NCBI GenBank assembly: GCA_003217895.1
Contig: QHMS01000105.1
Coordinates: forward strand, 1-33,642
Origin: Verrucomicrobiota bacterium
Lineage (GTDB): Bacteria; Verrucomicrobiota; Verrucomicrobiia; Chthoniobacterales; UBA10450
Direction of reading: 5' to 3'
Length of the DNA: 33,642 bases
Each line of letters starts with the position of its first letter. Position 1 is the first letter of the stretch. Below the pieces are notes generated by a model. It ran no database searches, was not told where the DNA came from, and saw nothing but the letters and a program-made list of their open reading frames with translations. Shown here piece after piece: positions 1-8,962 of this stretch. A program made the position numbers and the translations under genes.

Positions 1-709
1 CGCCCATCTGCTTCAGCGGCGCGAAACGGACGTCGATCTCGGCCTGGCCGGCGGTGGCGACTTCGTGATGTTGTTTGTCCACGAGAATACCGGCTTTCTC
101 GATCTCGAGCGCCATTTCGTTGCGGATATCCTGCAACGAATCCATCGGCGGCACCGGGAAGTAACCTTCTTTCGGTCGAATTTTGTATCCGAGATTTGGA
201 AATTCTTCGCGCGCGCTGTTCCAATGGCCCTCACCGCTGTCGATAATGTACGACGACGCGTTCCCGCTGTTTACAAATCGCACATCGTCGAAAATGAAGA
301 ACTCCGCTTCCGGTCCGAAGAATGCGGTATCCGCGATGCCGGTGCTCTTTAAATAAGCCTCTGCTTTTTCGGCGACGCCGCGCGGGTCACGATCGTATGG
401 TTCGCGCGTAATTGGATCGACGATCGTGCAGATGAGCGAAAGCGTTGGTTCGAGGTTGAAGATGTCGATCCACGCCGTCGCGGGATCAGGAATGACGAGC
501 ATGTCCGAGGCGTTAATGACTTTCCAGCCGCGGATACTCGAGCCGTCGAACCCGAGGCCGTCAGTAAAAATATCGTCGCTATAATCACTCAGGGTGGTGG
601 TGAAATGCTGCCACGTGCCGGGCAGATCCGTGAATTTAAAATCAACGAGCTTCACCTCGTGATCTTTGATCATTTTGCTGACGTCGGATGGAGTTTTGTC
701 TTTGGCCAT
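1..709 (-). CDS. glnA: Glutamine synthetase type I, N-terminal part (runs off the left edge)
   Basis: Own translation from ATG at 709 on the minus strand: MAKDKTPSDVSKMIKDHEVKLVDFKFTDLPGTWQHFT...DGSSIRGW...PDPATAWIDIF...FFGPEAEFFIFDDV. Typical GlnA. Absent from the ORF track because it has no stop inside the window. Confidence 0.95.
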   Translation of the reverse strand, partial: MAKDKTPSDVSKMIKDHEVKLVDFKFTDLPGTWQHFTTTLSDYSDDIFTDGLGFDGSSIRGWKVINASDMLVIPDPATAWIDIFNLEPTLSLICTIVDPITREPYDRDPRGVAEKAEAYLKSTGIADTAFFGPEAEFFIFDDVRFVNSGNASSYIIDSGEGHWNSAREEFPNLGYKIRPKEGYFPVPPMDSLQDIRNEMALEIEKAGILVDKQHHEVATAGQAEIDVRFAPLKQMG

Positions 710-751
710 GGTTTTATTGAGAGGTTAAACAGTTGAGTGGTTAAAAGAGAA

Positions 752-789
752 AAATCGCTAAATCACTAAATCGTTAAATCGCTAAATCA
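752..789. repeat. Octameric tandem repeat, about 4.75 x AAATCRYT, between glnB and glnA
   Basis: AAATCGCT AAATCACT AAATCGTT AAATCGCT AAATCA read directly. Confidence 0.85.
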
Positions 790-845
790 ATGCAGAACCG
801 CGTTGACCCTTCAACGGCAAATCGACCAGCGGGCGCGGAGCGCCG

Positions 846-1196
<351 letters not shown>

Positions 1197-1329
1197 TCAA
1201 TTTCGCGCGGGGCTTTGTAACCCGCCTTCGCTGCACTACGGCGCGGCAGGTCGAAAGCTATGCGCAGCACGCGCTCTCATAGCAATGCCGCGATGCGAAT
1301 GCAATCACGAATTTTTGACAACAGGCCGT

Positions 1330-1412
1330 TGTCATCCTGAGCGAAGTCGAAGGATCCCGCGGAATCAGCTTTTGGTTTCGCCACGGGATTCCTCGACTTC
1401 GCTTGGAATGAC
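1330..1412. repeat. Inverted-repeat element (TGTCATCCTGAGCGAAG... type), copy 1
   Basis: Left arm TGTCATCCTGAGCGAAGTCGAAGGATCCCG and right arm CGGGATTCCTCGACTTCGCTTGGAATGACT are imperfect reverse complements (24/30). Confidence 0.85.
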
Positions 1413-1478
1413 TGTTTTTGAGGTCGGCTCGCAGGTGAATTTGCCAAACTTTTTTTCTGGCGCTTATACTGGAAACTA

Positions 1479-2255
1479 ATGTCGCGCGATTCTTTCGTTC
1501 ATCTGCATCTGCACACTGAATATTCGCTGCTGGACGGCAGTATCCGGATGAAAGAGCTGATGAAAAAGGCGGCTGAATTCAAGATGCCGGCTGTCGCGAT
1601 TACGGACCACGGAAATTTGTTTGGTGCAATTGAATTTTATCAGGAAGCGCAGCGCACCGGGGTGAAACCGATCATCGGTTGCGAAACTTATGTCGCCCCC
1701 GGTTCGCATAAAGACCGGCCGGGATCGCGGCGCGATGCGGCCTACCACTTTACGCTTCTAGCGCAAAACGAAACCGGCTATCGCAATCTTGTAAAGTTGA
1801 TTACGGCAGCGCACTTGGATGGATTTCATTATGCGCCCAGGATCGATAAAGAGCTCTTGTCAACGCATGCAGCAGGGTTGATCGGGCTGAGCGGCTGCCT
1901 TGCGGGCGAAATCAATTCTGCGATTCGGGCGAACAATCTGGAGAAGGCGAAACAGAGCGCCGCCGAATACCGCGACATTCTCGGCCCGGAGAATTTCTTC
2001 ATGGAAATGCACGATCATGGCATGGAAGAGCAACGCCTGTGCAATCGTGTCTTGCCGACGATTGCTCGGGACATCGGCGTCGGACTCGTTGCCGCGAATG
2101 ACGTTCATTTTTTGCGCCGAAGCGATCACGACGCGCACGACGTGATGCTGTGCATCGGTACCGGCAAAATGGTGCAGGATGAAAACAGGATGCGGTATGT
2201 GCCGGAGTTGTATTTTAAATCGCCCGCCGAAATGCGGGAAGTCTTCCGCGATTAA
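1479..2255 (+). CDS. dnaE: DNA polymerase III alpha subunit, N-terminal fragment (PHP domain)
   Basis: MSRDSFVHLHLHTEYSLLDGSIRMKELMKKAAEFKMPAVAITDHGNLFGAIEFY...GCETYV...SGCLAGEI...AANDVHFL; ends early at ...AEMREVFRD* relative to DnaE. Confidence 0.93.
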   Translation: MSRDSFVHLHLHTEYSLLDGSIRMKELMKKAAEFKMPAVAITDHGNLFGAIEFYQEAQRTGVKPIIGCETYVAPGSHKDRPGSRRDAAYHFTLLAQNETGYRNLVKLITAAHLDGFHYAPRIDKELLSTHAAGLIGLSGCLAGEINSAIRANNLEKAKQSAAEYRDILGPENFFMEMHDHGMEEQRLCNRVLPTIARDIGVGLVAANDVHFLRRSDHDAHDVMLCIGTGKMVQDENRMRYVPELYFKSPAEMREVFRD

Positions 2256-2272
2256 AAACGCGCGAGGGTTAT

Positions 2273-4870
2273 TTGCGCGAACTCTGTTATCAGGGCCTGC
2301 GCGAACGCTACGGTGAGCGGGCAACGACCGACGCCGAATTGCTCAAGCGGCTCGATTACGAACTGGGTGTGCTCGAGAAAACTGGTTTCGTCAGTTATCT
2401 GCTCATCGTTTGGGATTTCATCCATTTCGCCAAGGAACGGGGCATTCCGGTTGGCCCGGGCCGCGGCTCGGCCGCAGGTTCGATCGTTGCTTACGTTCTT
2501 GGAATCACCGACATCGACCCACTTCAATACGGATTGATCTTCGAGCGGTTTTTGAATCCGGACCGCGTTTCACCGCCCGATATCGACGTTGATTTTTGCG
2601 AAACGCGCCGTGGCGAGGTACTCGAATACGTTCGGCAAAAGTACGGCGAACGCCGCGTCGCGCAGATCATTACTTTCGGCAAGCTCAAAGCGAAAAGCGT
2701 CGTGCGCGATGTCGGGCGAGTGATGGGGTGGAGCTATCGCGACGCCGATCGCATCGCAAAGATGATTCCAAATGAGTTGAATATCACGCTCGATGCAGCC
2801 GTGGAAAAGAATCCGGAACTGAAACGGGCGTTTACCACCGAGCCTGTGACCCGGCAACTCTTTGATTATGCGAAGGTTCTCGAAGGCTTGTCGCGGAATG
2901 CAGGTGTGCACGCGGCGGGCGTAGTGATCGCGGATCGGGATTTATCTGATTACATCCCGCTTTGTCGCGATGTGAAAGGCAACGACGTGATCAGTCAGTA
3001 TCCGATGGGGCCGCTTAACGATCTTGGGCTTCTTAAAATGGATTTCCTCGGATTGAAAACGCTTACCGTGATCGAAGATACGCTGGCGCTCATTCACAAG
3101 CGGGAGCCTACTTTTTTGCTGAACAATATTCCCCTCGACGATCCGGCAGCGTTCGCGCTCTATAACCGCGGCGAAACGATTGGGCTCTTTCAGATGGAAT
3201 CGGGCGGGATGACGAGTTTGTCGAAGCAATTCGATGTAAAGAAACTCGACGACATCATCGCCTTGGTCGCGCTTTACCGGCCAGGCCCGATGGAGCTGAT
3301 CCCCGAATACGTGAAAGCGAAGAAGGGCATTACGCCGATCAAATATCTGCACCCATTACTGGAAGATATCTGCGCTGACACGTACGGGGTGATGATTTAT
3401 CAGGAACAGGTGATGGCTGCCGCGAGCAAACTTGCAGGCTACTCGCTGGCGCAGGGGGATCTTCTCAGGCGCGCCATGGGCAAGAAAGACAAGGAAAAAA
3501 TGGCCAAGGAACGCGGAAATTTCATCGACGGCTGCGCGCGCACAAACAAAATCCCGGAGAAAAAAGCCAGTGCGATTTTCGATTTGCTGGAAAAATTCGC
3601 CGGTTACGGATTCAACAAGAGCCACAGCGCGGCCTACGGCGTGATCAGTTATCAAACGGCTTATCTCAAGGCGCATTACCCGGTGGAATTTATGGCGGGT
3701 TTGCTGAGCAATGAAATCAACAACACCGAGAAAATTTCCGTTTTCGTCGGCGAATGCAAACGCATGGGCATTTCCATTCTTCCGCCGGATATCAACAAGA
3801 GCGGTCTGAAGTTCATGCCGGAAATGTGGGAGAGACCTCAGCGTCCCGACAGTCGCGGCGCTCCCACATTCACCGCCATTCGCTATGGTCTTGCGGCGAT
3901 TAAACACGTCGGCGAAGCCGCCATGGAAGCCGTGATTCGCGAGCGCGAACAGGGAGGCGATTTTATTTCGTTGGAGGATCTCTGCACCCGACTGGACTCC
4001 CGTATTGCCAACCGGAAAATGTTGGAAAGCCTAATCAAGGCCGGGGCATTTGATTTTCTTGGCCGAGACCGTGCCGAACTCTATGCCTGCATTGATGATG
4101 CTGTGGGCGCATCTGTGGCAGCGCAACGTGACCGGCTGGCGGGTCAGGTTTCACTGTTTGATGAAAACACTGCCTCTGCGACTTCGAGAAAGCGGCCGGT
4201 TACGCGCTGGAGCGAGCATGAAAAGCTTTCGTACGAGAAAGAGCTTCTCGGTTTTTACGTCAGCGGACATCCACTCGACGCATACGCGGATGTTTTTGCG
4301 GCGAAAAATTATCGATCAATTGCCTCGTTAGTGGATCTCGACGATCGCGCGCCCTTCAAGATTGCCGGGGCGATTGTGGAGGTGGAAAAAAAGTTCACCC
4401 GGAAAGAGGGCAAACCTTTTGCAGTTCTTTGGGTCGAAGACTTGAATGACATGCTGGAAGTCGTCGTGTGGAACGAAGTTTACTTGAAAGTCTCGGACGT
4501 GCTCGCAGCGGGACGCGTTGTTGAGATAAAAGGAACGCTTGATAAACGCGACGAGGCTCTTCGGGCCACGGCGCTGGAAATCAGATCGATTGCGCTTGGA
4601 AAAACAAATGGGGCCAGTGAAAGATTGGGAGATTCATCCGAGCAGCTGACTGTTGTTCTGCAATTTTCTCCCGTAACAACAGGCGATGAACTGCGCCATG
4701 TGCGTGAGATTCTGGTCAGCTCGCCGGGCCGGCGGCCAGTTCAATTGCTCTTTGATCGCGGTGACGGGAGTTCTTTACGATTGGATGCAGGCGCCGAACT
4801 TCGCGTGAACCTCACGCAGGAGTTGGAAGGAAAGCTTTCGCGTTGGCTGGTCACGCCGAAACTCCAATAA
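2273..4870 (+). CDS. dnaE: DNA polymerase III alpha subunit, C-terminal fragment (palm, thumb, fingers, OB)
   Basis: [14 protein letters not shown]...[58 protein letters not shown]...; frame stays open upstream to [10 protein letters not shown]. Frame differs from 1479..2255. Confidence 0.93.
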   Translation: MRELCYQGLRERYGERATTDAELLKRLDYELGVLEKTGFVSYLLIVWDFIHFAKERGIPVGPGRGSAAGSIVAYVLGITDIDPLQYGLIFERFLNPDRVSPPDIDVDFCETRRGEVLEYVRQKYGERRVAQIITFGKLKAKSVVRDVGRVMGWSYRDADRIAKMIPNELNITLDAAVEKNPELKRAFTTEPVTRQLFDYAKVLEGLSRNAGVHAAGVVIADRDLSDYIPLCRDVKGNDVISQYPMGPLNDLGLLKMDFLGLKTLTVIEDTLALIHKREPTFLLNNIPLDDPAAFALYNRGETIGLFQMESGGMTSLSKQFDVKKLDDIIALVALYRPGPMELIPEYVKAKKGITPIKYLHPLLEDICADTYGVMIYQEQVMAAASKLAGYSLAQGDLLRRAMGKKDKEKMAKERGNFIDGCARTNKIPEKKASAIFDLLEKFAGYGFNKSHSAAYGVISYQTAYLKAHYPVEFMAGLLSNEINNTEKISVFVGECKRMGISILPPDINKSGLKFMPEMWERPQRPDSRGAPTFTAIRYGLAAIKHVGEAAMEAVIREREQGGDFISLEDLCTRLDSRIANRKMLESLIKAGAFDFLGRDRAELYACIDDAVGASVAAQRDRLAGQVSLFDENTASATSRKRPVTRWSEHEKLSYEKELLGFYVSGHPLDAYADVFAAKNYRSIASLVDLDDRAPFKIAGAIVEVEKKFTRKEGKPFAVLWVEDLNDMLEVVVWNEVYLKVSDVLAAGRVVEIKGTLDKRDEALRATALEIRSIALGKTNGASERLGDSSEQLTVVLQFSPVTTGDELRHVREILVSSPGRRPVQLLFDRGDGSSLRLDAGAELRVNLTQELEGKLSRWLVTPKLQ
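3823..3870 (+). repeat. 48-nt palindromic insert within dnaE coding sequence
   Basis: AATGTGGGAG...CTCCCACATT 10-bp perfect terminal inverted repeats; encodes the extra peptide [16 protein letters not shown]. Confidence 0.8.
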
Positions 4871-4875
4871 CGCGG

Positions 4876-7173
4876 CTATCGCTGCTTCTTTTGTCTTTTT
4901 GCAGCTGCTTCGGGTCGCGGGATGGCGCCGAGCACCAATTTTTTTTCCTCCGGGCCTGTGCCCAGGCAGAGTGGAAAGTTCCGGGCGAGACCGGCCGGAT
5001 TGGAAACGCCGAACAAGGGCGTGCTGCTGTCTTCGTGCAGGCTGATAGTCCAAGGCGATTGAACCAGACCACCGCGGACCTCCAACTCTCTTATCGCAGG
5101 CGCGAGAGGCAATGCTGCGGGAGCAATTTCAATTTTATTCACGCAATCAATCAGATGCGCCGTGAGATCGAAGATCGGCGTCGCCCCGGCGATCCTGATT
5201 GTGATTTCGCTTGTGTCCCGGAAATCAATTTCCCCACGAACCAGGACATCCACGTCTTTGGTTGCGGCGTTGAAAAATTCCAGCGAAGCGCGATCACTCT
5301 CAAAGACAATGCGACTGCTCGCTTCAGTGAGATTAAACCAGACCCCGCTGCTGTCGGACAATCTTCCGTTTACAAGCTGCACGTCGCCAACGATGCGCGG
5401 ATGCTGCAACGTTTGGGAAAGAGAAATGCTTCCACTCAGAATACCGTCCTGGAAAATCTCAGGATGAAAGACTTGGCGCATCTTGCCCAGAAAGATTGAC
5501 GGAAAATCAAGTGTCACGTTGAGCGGAGCTAACTGGAAAGCGCTCCAGCCTGTGCCGATGCGCAATGGAAAATTTGCTGTGAAACTAATAGGGCTGGACT
5601 CCGGCACATGAATTACACCGCACGCGTCCCATCTATTGGATGTAATCGTTGCCTGAATCTCTGCCGCGATCGGGCGTGTGCTCTTTCCGGCTGAAGCACG
5701 AAAGCCGGACAGATAATCGACCAGATTATCGACGCGCGTATCGAGCGCACCCGAATAGTTGTGCGCGCCGGACATTTCGATCTTGCCTTCTGCGTTAAGA
5801 GAATCGTTTTTGCGTTTCAGGTTGAATTGTTCAATCGCCAGTTCCGTTCCCTGCAGCTTCAGTTTTGCGCTTAAGCTGTCGATTGCCGTTTTGAAAAGTG
5901 TGAGGGCCGCGCCTTCAACCGTGAGGTTTCCTCCGAGTTGTCGTGCCCGAGTGTTTAACGCCCCTTCGATGATAAGTTTCCCGGCGAAATCGCCGGATTT
6001 CGCGCCAAATAGCGTGGTGAAATCGCCGAGATTGTTGATTGTCGCGGAAATGTCGCCGCGAAAATCCGGGCTCAGCCAATCGGATGATTTTGCGGGAAAC
6101 GACGCCTGGCCGCTTAAGGTCAGCTGATTGGTTTTCTGCTTGATGTAGAGTTGTTGAAGCTGGATTTGCTGATTGTAGAGCGAGGCCCCCAGCATGATCG
6201 CTTCGGCAGTGCGATTGCGCCAAGTGAGCCCGGTCACTTCTGTCCAAAGCGAGGCTGTTACGTCAGCCGGATGTGCGAGGTTTCCACGAACAGTAAAATT
6301 AGAGGCGCGAATCAAGCCGCCGAAGCGATCAGTCAACCCGATTGCTTCCGATGTTTGGGCGAGGGAAATATCGGTCGCCGCGCCGGCGACGTTCCAGTTG
6401 TAACGCGAAGAATGCCATTCATGCGCAACGTTGCCGCGAATTTTTCCACCGAAAACGTCGGCATCAAATTCTAATCTAACTTGTTGACTACCGAGACGCG
6501 AGAAATCCACTGACACGGACTCAAGGTCGAGGCCGCGCGCCAGAGTGAGTCCAGCGAGGGTGAGTCGATTTGCATCCCAACGACTTGCGCCGCGCAATTG
6601 TGAAAATGTTTGGCGTAACCATGGCGACGCGATCATGAGTTCGCCGGCGCTGAAGCGGCCGGCTTCTATTTCGCTGGCAGAAAGGGTTCCGTTGCGGAGC
6701 AAGATCAGAGTCGGTCCGTTCTGCACGCGCATCTCCGAACTGCGCAGGCTGCATTGCTGCGGGAGTAATTTCTGTAGCGTTCCCCAACCAGATTTGGTTA
6801 TTCCTCGGACGTTTGGATTCTCGCAGCGGATTTCCCCGTGTAGATCTTCGATTGACAGATTGCGAATGGCGCGGCCTCGTCGGCGCGAAAGAATGCGGCT
6901 AAAATTCAAATCGACCTGCACCTGTGTTACCATGAGGTCGATGTGCAACGCATCCGTTCGGATGCTTTTCACATGAAGGCTGCGAATTACAACCGGGTGA
7001 AGAAACGGCGCGTCAATTTTATCAATACTTACGTCGAGCCCTTCCTGTCGGCTTCTCCACGAGACCCACAACCGAAGACCGTTGGCGACAGCAAATGGCG
7101 CTAACGCAATCGCCAGAAGCGCCGCGAGCAAGACCAGCAGACTAAACAGAAACAGTCGATTCTTAAATGGCAT
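4876..7173 (-). CDS. AsmA/YdbH-like intermembrane-space (lipid transport-type) protein with N-terminal membrane anchor
   Basis: 765 aa; N-terminal LFLFSLLVLLAALLAIALAPFAVANG anchor; repetitive beta-rich AsmA/TamB-like sequence (NLTVEGAALTLFKTAIDSLSAKLKLQGTELAIEQFNLKRKNDSLNAEGKIEMSGA; ILSGSISLSQTLQHPRIVGDVQLVNGRL). Confidence 0.7.
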   Translation of the reverse strand: MPFKNRLFLFSLLVLLAALLAIALAPFAVANGLRLWVSWRSRQEGLDVSIDKIDAPFLHPVVIRSLHVKSIRTDALHIDLMVTQVQVDLNFSRILSRRRGRAIRNLSIEDLHGEIRCENPNVRGITKSGWGTLQKLLPQQCSLRSSEMRVQNGPTLILLRNGTLSASEIEAGRFSAGELMIASPWLRQTFSQLRGASRWDANRLTLAGLTLARGLDLESVSVDFSRLGSQQVRLEFDADVFGGKIRGNVAHEWHSSRYNWNVAGAATDISLAQTSEAIGLTDRFGGLIRASNFTVRGNLAHPADVTASLWTEVTGLTWRNRTAEAIMLGASLYNQQIQLQQLYIKQKTNQLTLSGQASFPAKSSDWLSPDFRGDISATINNLGDFTTLFGAKSGDFAGKLIIEGALNTRARQLGGNLTVEGAALTLFKTAIDSLSAKLKLQGTELAIEQFNLKRKNDSLNAEGKIEMSGAHNYSGALDTRVDNLVDYLSGFRASAGKSTRPIAAEIQATITSNRWDACGVIHVPESSPISFTANFPLRIGTGWSAFQLAPLNVTLDFPSIFLGKMRQVFHPEIFQDGILSGSISLSQTLQHPRIVGDVQLVNGRLSDSSGVWFNLTEASSRIVFESDRASLEFFNAATKDVDVLVRGEIDFRDTSEITIRIAGATPIFDLTAHLIDCVNKIEIAPAALPLAPAIRELEVRGGLVQSPWTISLHEDSSTPLFGVSNPAGLARNFPLCLGTGPEEKKLVLGAIPRPEAAAKRQKKQR

Positions 7174-7190
7174 CTGGTGATGAAAAAAAT

Positions 7191-7265
7191 GATCAGTGAC
7201 CAGTGATCAGCAAACGGTAAGCGCACCTCCAGATCAAACTCGGTTCGCCGATCACGGATCACTGA
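7191..7265. repeat. GATCAGTGA-type intergenic repeat, copy 1
   Basis: GATCAGTGACCAGTGATCAG ... GATCACGGATCACTGA; arms imperfectly inverted; shares exact 13-mer GATCACGGATCAC with 32134-32146. Confidence 0.7.
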
Positions 7266-7948
7266 GGACTAGCCGCTTTTCCTTGCCCTTTGAAGACTAA
7301 ACGCAGCGGCTGCGTCATGTGAATCCGTTCTTTGAGTTGCTGCTGTAATGTGCGCTGGGCTTCGCCGGGCAACCCGTTCTCTGCCGCCCTTTTCCAAGCA
7401 AGCTGAGGCAGGGCGGACAATTCGGTTTGGAGGTCTTGCCCGGAAATTCGATTCCACAATCCGTTTTCGAACGCGAGAACGTCCACCTGCTCCTGCTCGA
7501 CACCAAGAACTTGAGCGTATGGCAACTGAACAACAATCTCCTCAGGGCGAATATCGATCGAGAGACCCTGCTCGAGATCGAACCCGGCTTTGGCGATGAA
7601 TGTGCCATGCAGTTTCACACGCTTGGAGCTGCCCACCCAGGTATGGAGCAGTTCGTGTTCGACTTCGATCCGTCTTGAGAGAACGACCAGCTCGGTCACC
7701 GGCGTGGTTTGTTCGATATAGACGCGGTTGTTGATGGTAATACGCGGCTGCAGGTGCGCGATGTCGATAAAAGCAGCGCGCAAATCTTTGCCCAGCTTTT
7801 CAAGTTCAATTGTGCTTTGCCGCGCTGTGCGCGCCGGCCAGGTCTCGACTCGCAAAAAGATTACGACGACTACGATCGCGAGAATCAACGCGATTAGTGT
7901 GAATGCGAGAGGCCAGCAGATGCGTGCTGGGTTTGCTGACTTCAACAT
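7259..7948 (-). CDS. DUF4230-like membrane-anchored protein
   Basis: 229 aa; N-terminal TM (LAFTLIALILAIVVVVIFLRV); architecture and sequence resemble DUF4230 proteins; same strand as the AsmA-like gene. Confidence 0.6.
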   Translation of the reverse strand: MLKSANPARICWPLAFTLIALILAIVVVVIFLRVETWPARTARQSTIELEKLGKDLRAAFIDIAHLQPRITINNRVYIEQTTPVTELVVLSRRIEVEHELLHTWVGSSKRVKLHGTFIAKAGFDLEQGLSIDIRPEEIVVQLPYAQVLGVEQEQVDVLAFENGLWNRISGQDLQTELSALPQLAWKRAAENGLPGEAQRTLQQQLKERIHMTQPLRLVFKGQGKAASPQ

Positions 7949-7979
7949 TGGACGTTCGACGTTGAGCGTTGGGCGTTCG
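7946..7979. repeat. Heptameric tandem repeat (RCGTTSR type), copy 1
   Basis: ttG GACGTTC GACGTTG AGCGTTG GGCGTTC G. Confidence 0.75.
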
Positions 7980-8051
7980 TTTTAAGGCGCAATCGAGCAA
8001 GAGCATGATCACGAGCAAGAGCAAGAAGAAAGAGGCAGCCGTTCGTGTTCG

Positions 8052-8095
8052 AAAAAAAATTACCGCCCCCCACGCCCGATGGGCGTGAAGGGCGG
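8052..8095 (-). terminator. Rho-independent terminator on the minus strand
   Basis: Minus strand: CCGCCCTTCACGCCC-ATC-GGGCGTGGGGGGCGG then TAATTTTTTTT (8 T, plus-strand A8 at 8052-8059). Confidence 0.75.
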
Positions 8096-8331
8096 CTGTT
8101 CCCCCCAGAACAATCGTAGAAAACCTTTGAGGCTACTAAACGAGCTTCCGGCTGGTGGCAACAAAATTTATATGAAAATTTTCACTTCTTTCGGCCGACG
8201 GCCGAGCGCGACGAAAGAGCGATGGATTGGAAGAACTAAATGAGATAGCCCGGTCCAGCAAAACCATTAGCGACGCAAGACCACCAGCGAGATCGGGTTG
8301 CGCGGGAGCGTGTCGCGGTTTCTAGTTTTAT

Positions 8332-8895
8332 ATGCGTAAATTGGGGGACGGCCCGTTCTCGCGCAGTTTTGCTGGTTCGCTGCTGGTTGCTCATCCCAAC
8401 ATGCTCGATCCAAATTTCCGGCGCACCGTGCTTTTTATTTCCGAGCACGACCCAAGCCAGGGTGCCTTGGGCGTGATCATCAATCGCCCGCTTGACAGGC
8501 AGGTGGCCGATCTGGTGACCGACGCGCCGCCGGTGAGCCTCGCCGAGGTGCCTGTGTTCCTCGGCGGCCCGGTCGGGAAAAATCAGCTGATGTTTGCGGC
8601 GTTCGAATGGCAAAAGGGCAAGGGGCTCAAACTCAATCACAACGTCGCTCTCGAACAAGCGAGCGATGCAGCTGGAAGGAAATTGGTTACAATTTGCGCG
8701 TTTGTAGGCTACGCTGGCTGGCGAGCAGGCCAGCTTGAAAGCGAGCTGAAACAAAAAGCATGGCTCGTTCAAAAAGCCAATTCTTCATTGCTCAAGCTCG
8801 ATCGCCTGCCAAATCTTTGGTTTGAAATTATGCGCAGCTTGGGGCCGTGGTATAAAATGCTGGCCGCCGCACCGGACGATCCGTCGCTAAATTAA
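8332..8895 (+). CDS. YqgE/AlgH (UPF0301) family protein
   Basis: SFAGSLLVAHPNMLDPNFRRTVLFISEHDPSQGALGVIINRPLDRQVADL ... VFLGGPVGKNQLMFA ... FVGYAGWRAGQLESELKQKAWL. Confidence 0.92.
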   Translation: MRKLGDGPFSRSFAGSLLVAHPNMLDPNFRRTVLFISEHDPSQGALGVIINRPLDRQVADLVTDAPPVSLAEVPVFLGGPVGKNQLMFAAFEWQKGKGLKLNHNVALEQASDAAGRKLVTICAFVGYAGWRAGQLESELKQKAWLVQKANSSLLKLDRLPNLWFEIMRSLGPWYKMLAAAPDDPSLN

Positions 8896-8940
8896 GTGAC
8901 GAGTGACAAGTTGCAGGCATTTTTGCTTGTCACTTGTCAT
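8896..8940. repeat. Inverted repeat (GTGACGAGTGACAAG / CTTGTCACTTGTCAT), 15-nt arms, 15-nt loop
   Basis: 13/15 complementary arms; begins immediately after the yqgE stop codon. Confidence 0.8.
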
Positions 8941-8962
8941 TCAGCGCTTTTCACTTCACGGA

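Noticed and set aside
752-789. CRISPR array
   Set aside because: 8-nt period with no spacers and no cas genes; simple tandem repeat.
1216-1255. Degenerate REP (TTTGTAACCCGCCTTCGCTGCACTACGGCG)
   Set aside because: Lacks the exact TGTAG foot and a clean TGT/GGT loop; too degenerate to claim.
1285-1479. 64-aa ORF with CHPERSRRI
   Set aside because: Translation of the inverted-repeat element at 1330..1412; same for the CHSERSEESQ ORF at 15925..16368.
2241-2275. Programmed ribosomal frameshift in dnaE
   Set aside because: A frameshift alone would not explain the roughly 35 residues missing relative to DnaE; a deletion or assembly error fits better. An A5 run (AAAAAC at 2254-2259) is present but is not sufficient evidence.
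4843-5499. 218-aa plus-strand ORF overlapping the dnaE end and the AsmA-like gene
   Set aside because: Antisense to the AsmA-like gene; no family signal.
8703-8740. Possible REP-like palindrome TGTAGGCTACGCTGGCTGGCGAGCAGGCCAGC in yqgE
   Set aside because: Encodes the conserved YqgE motif FVGYAGWRAGQLE, so the sequence is explained by protein conservation.
8236-8772. 178-aa minus-strand ORF opposite yqgE
   Set aside because: Shadow of a well-recognised YqgE gene; not needed to explain the minus-strand terminator at 8052-8095.
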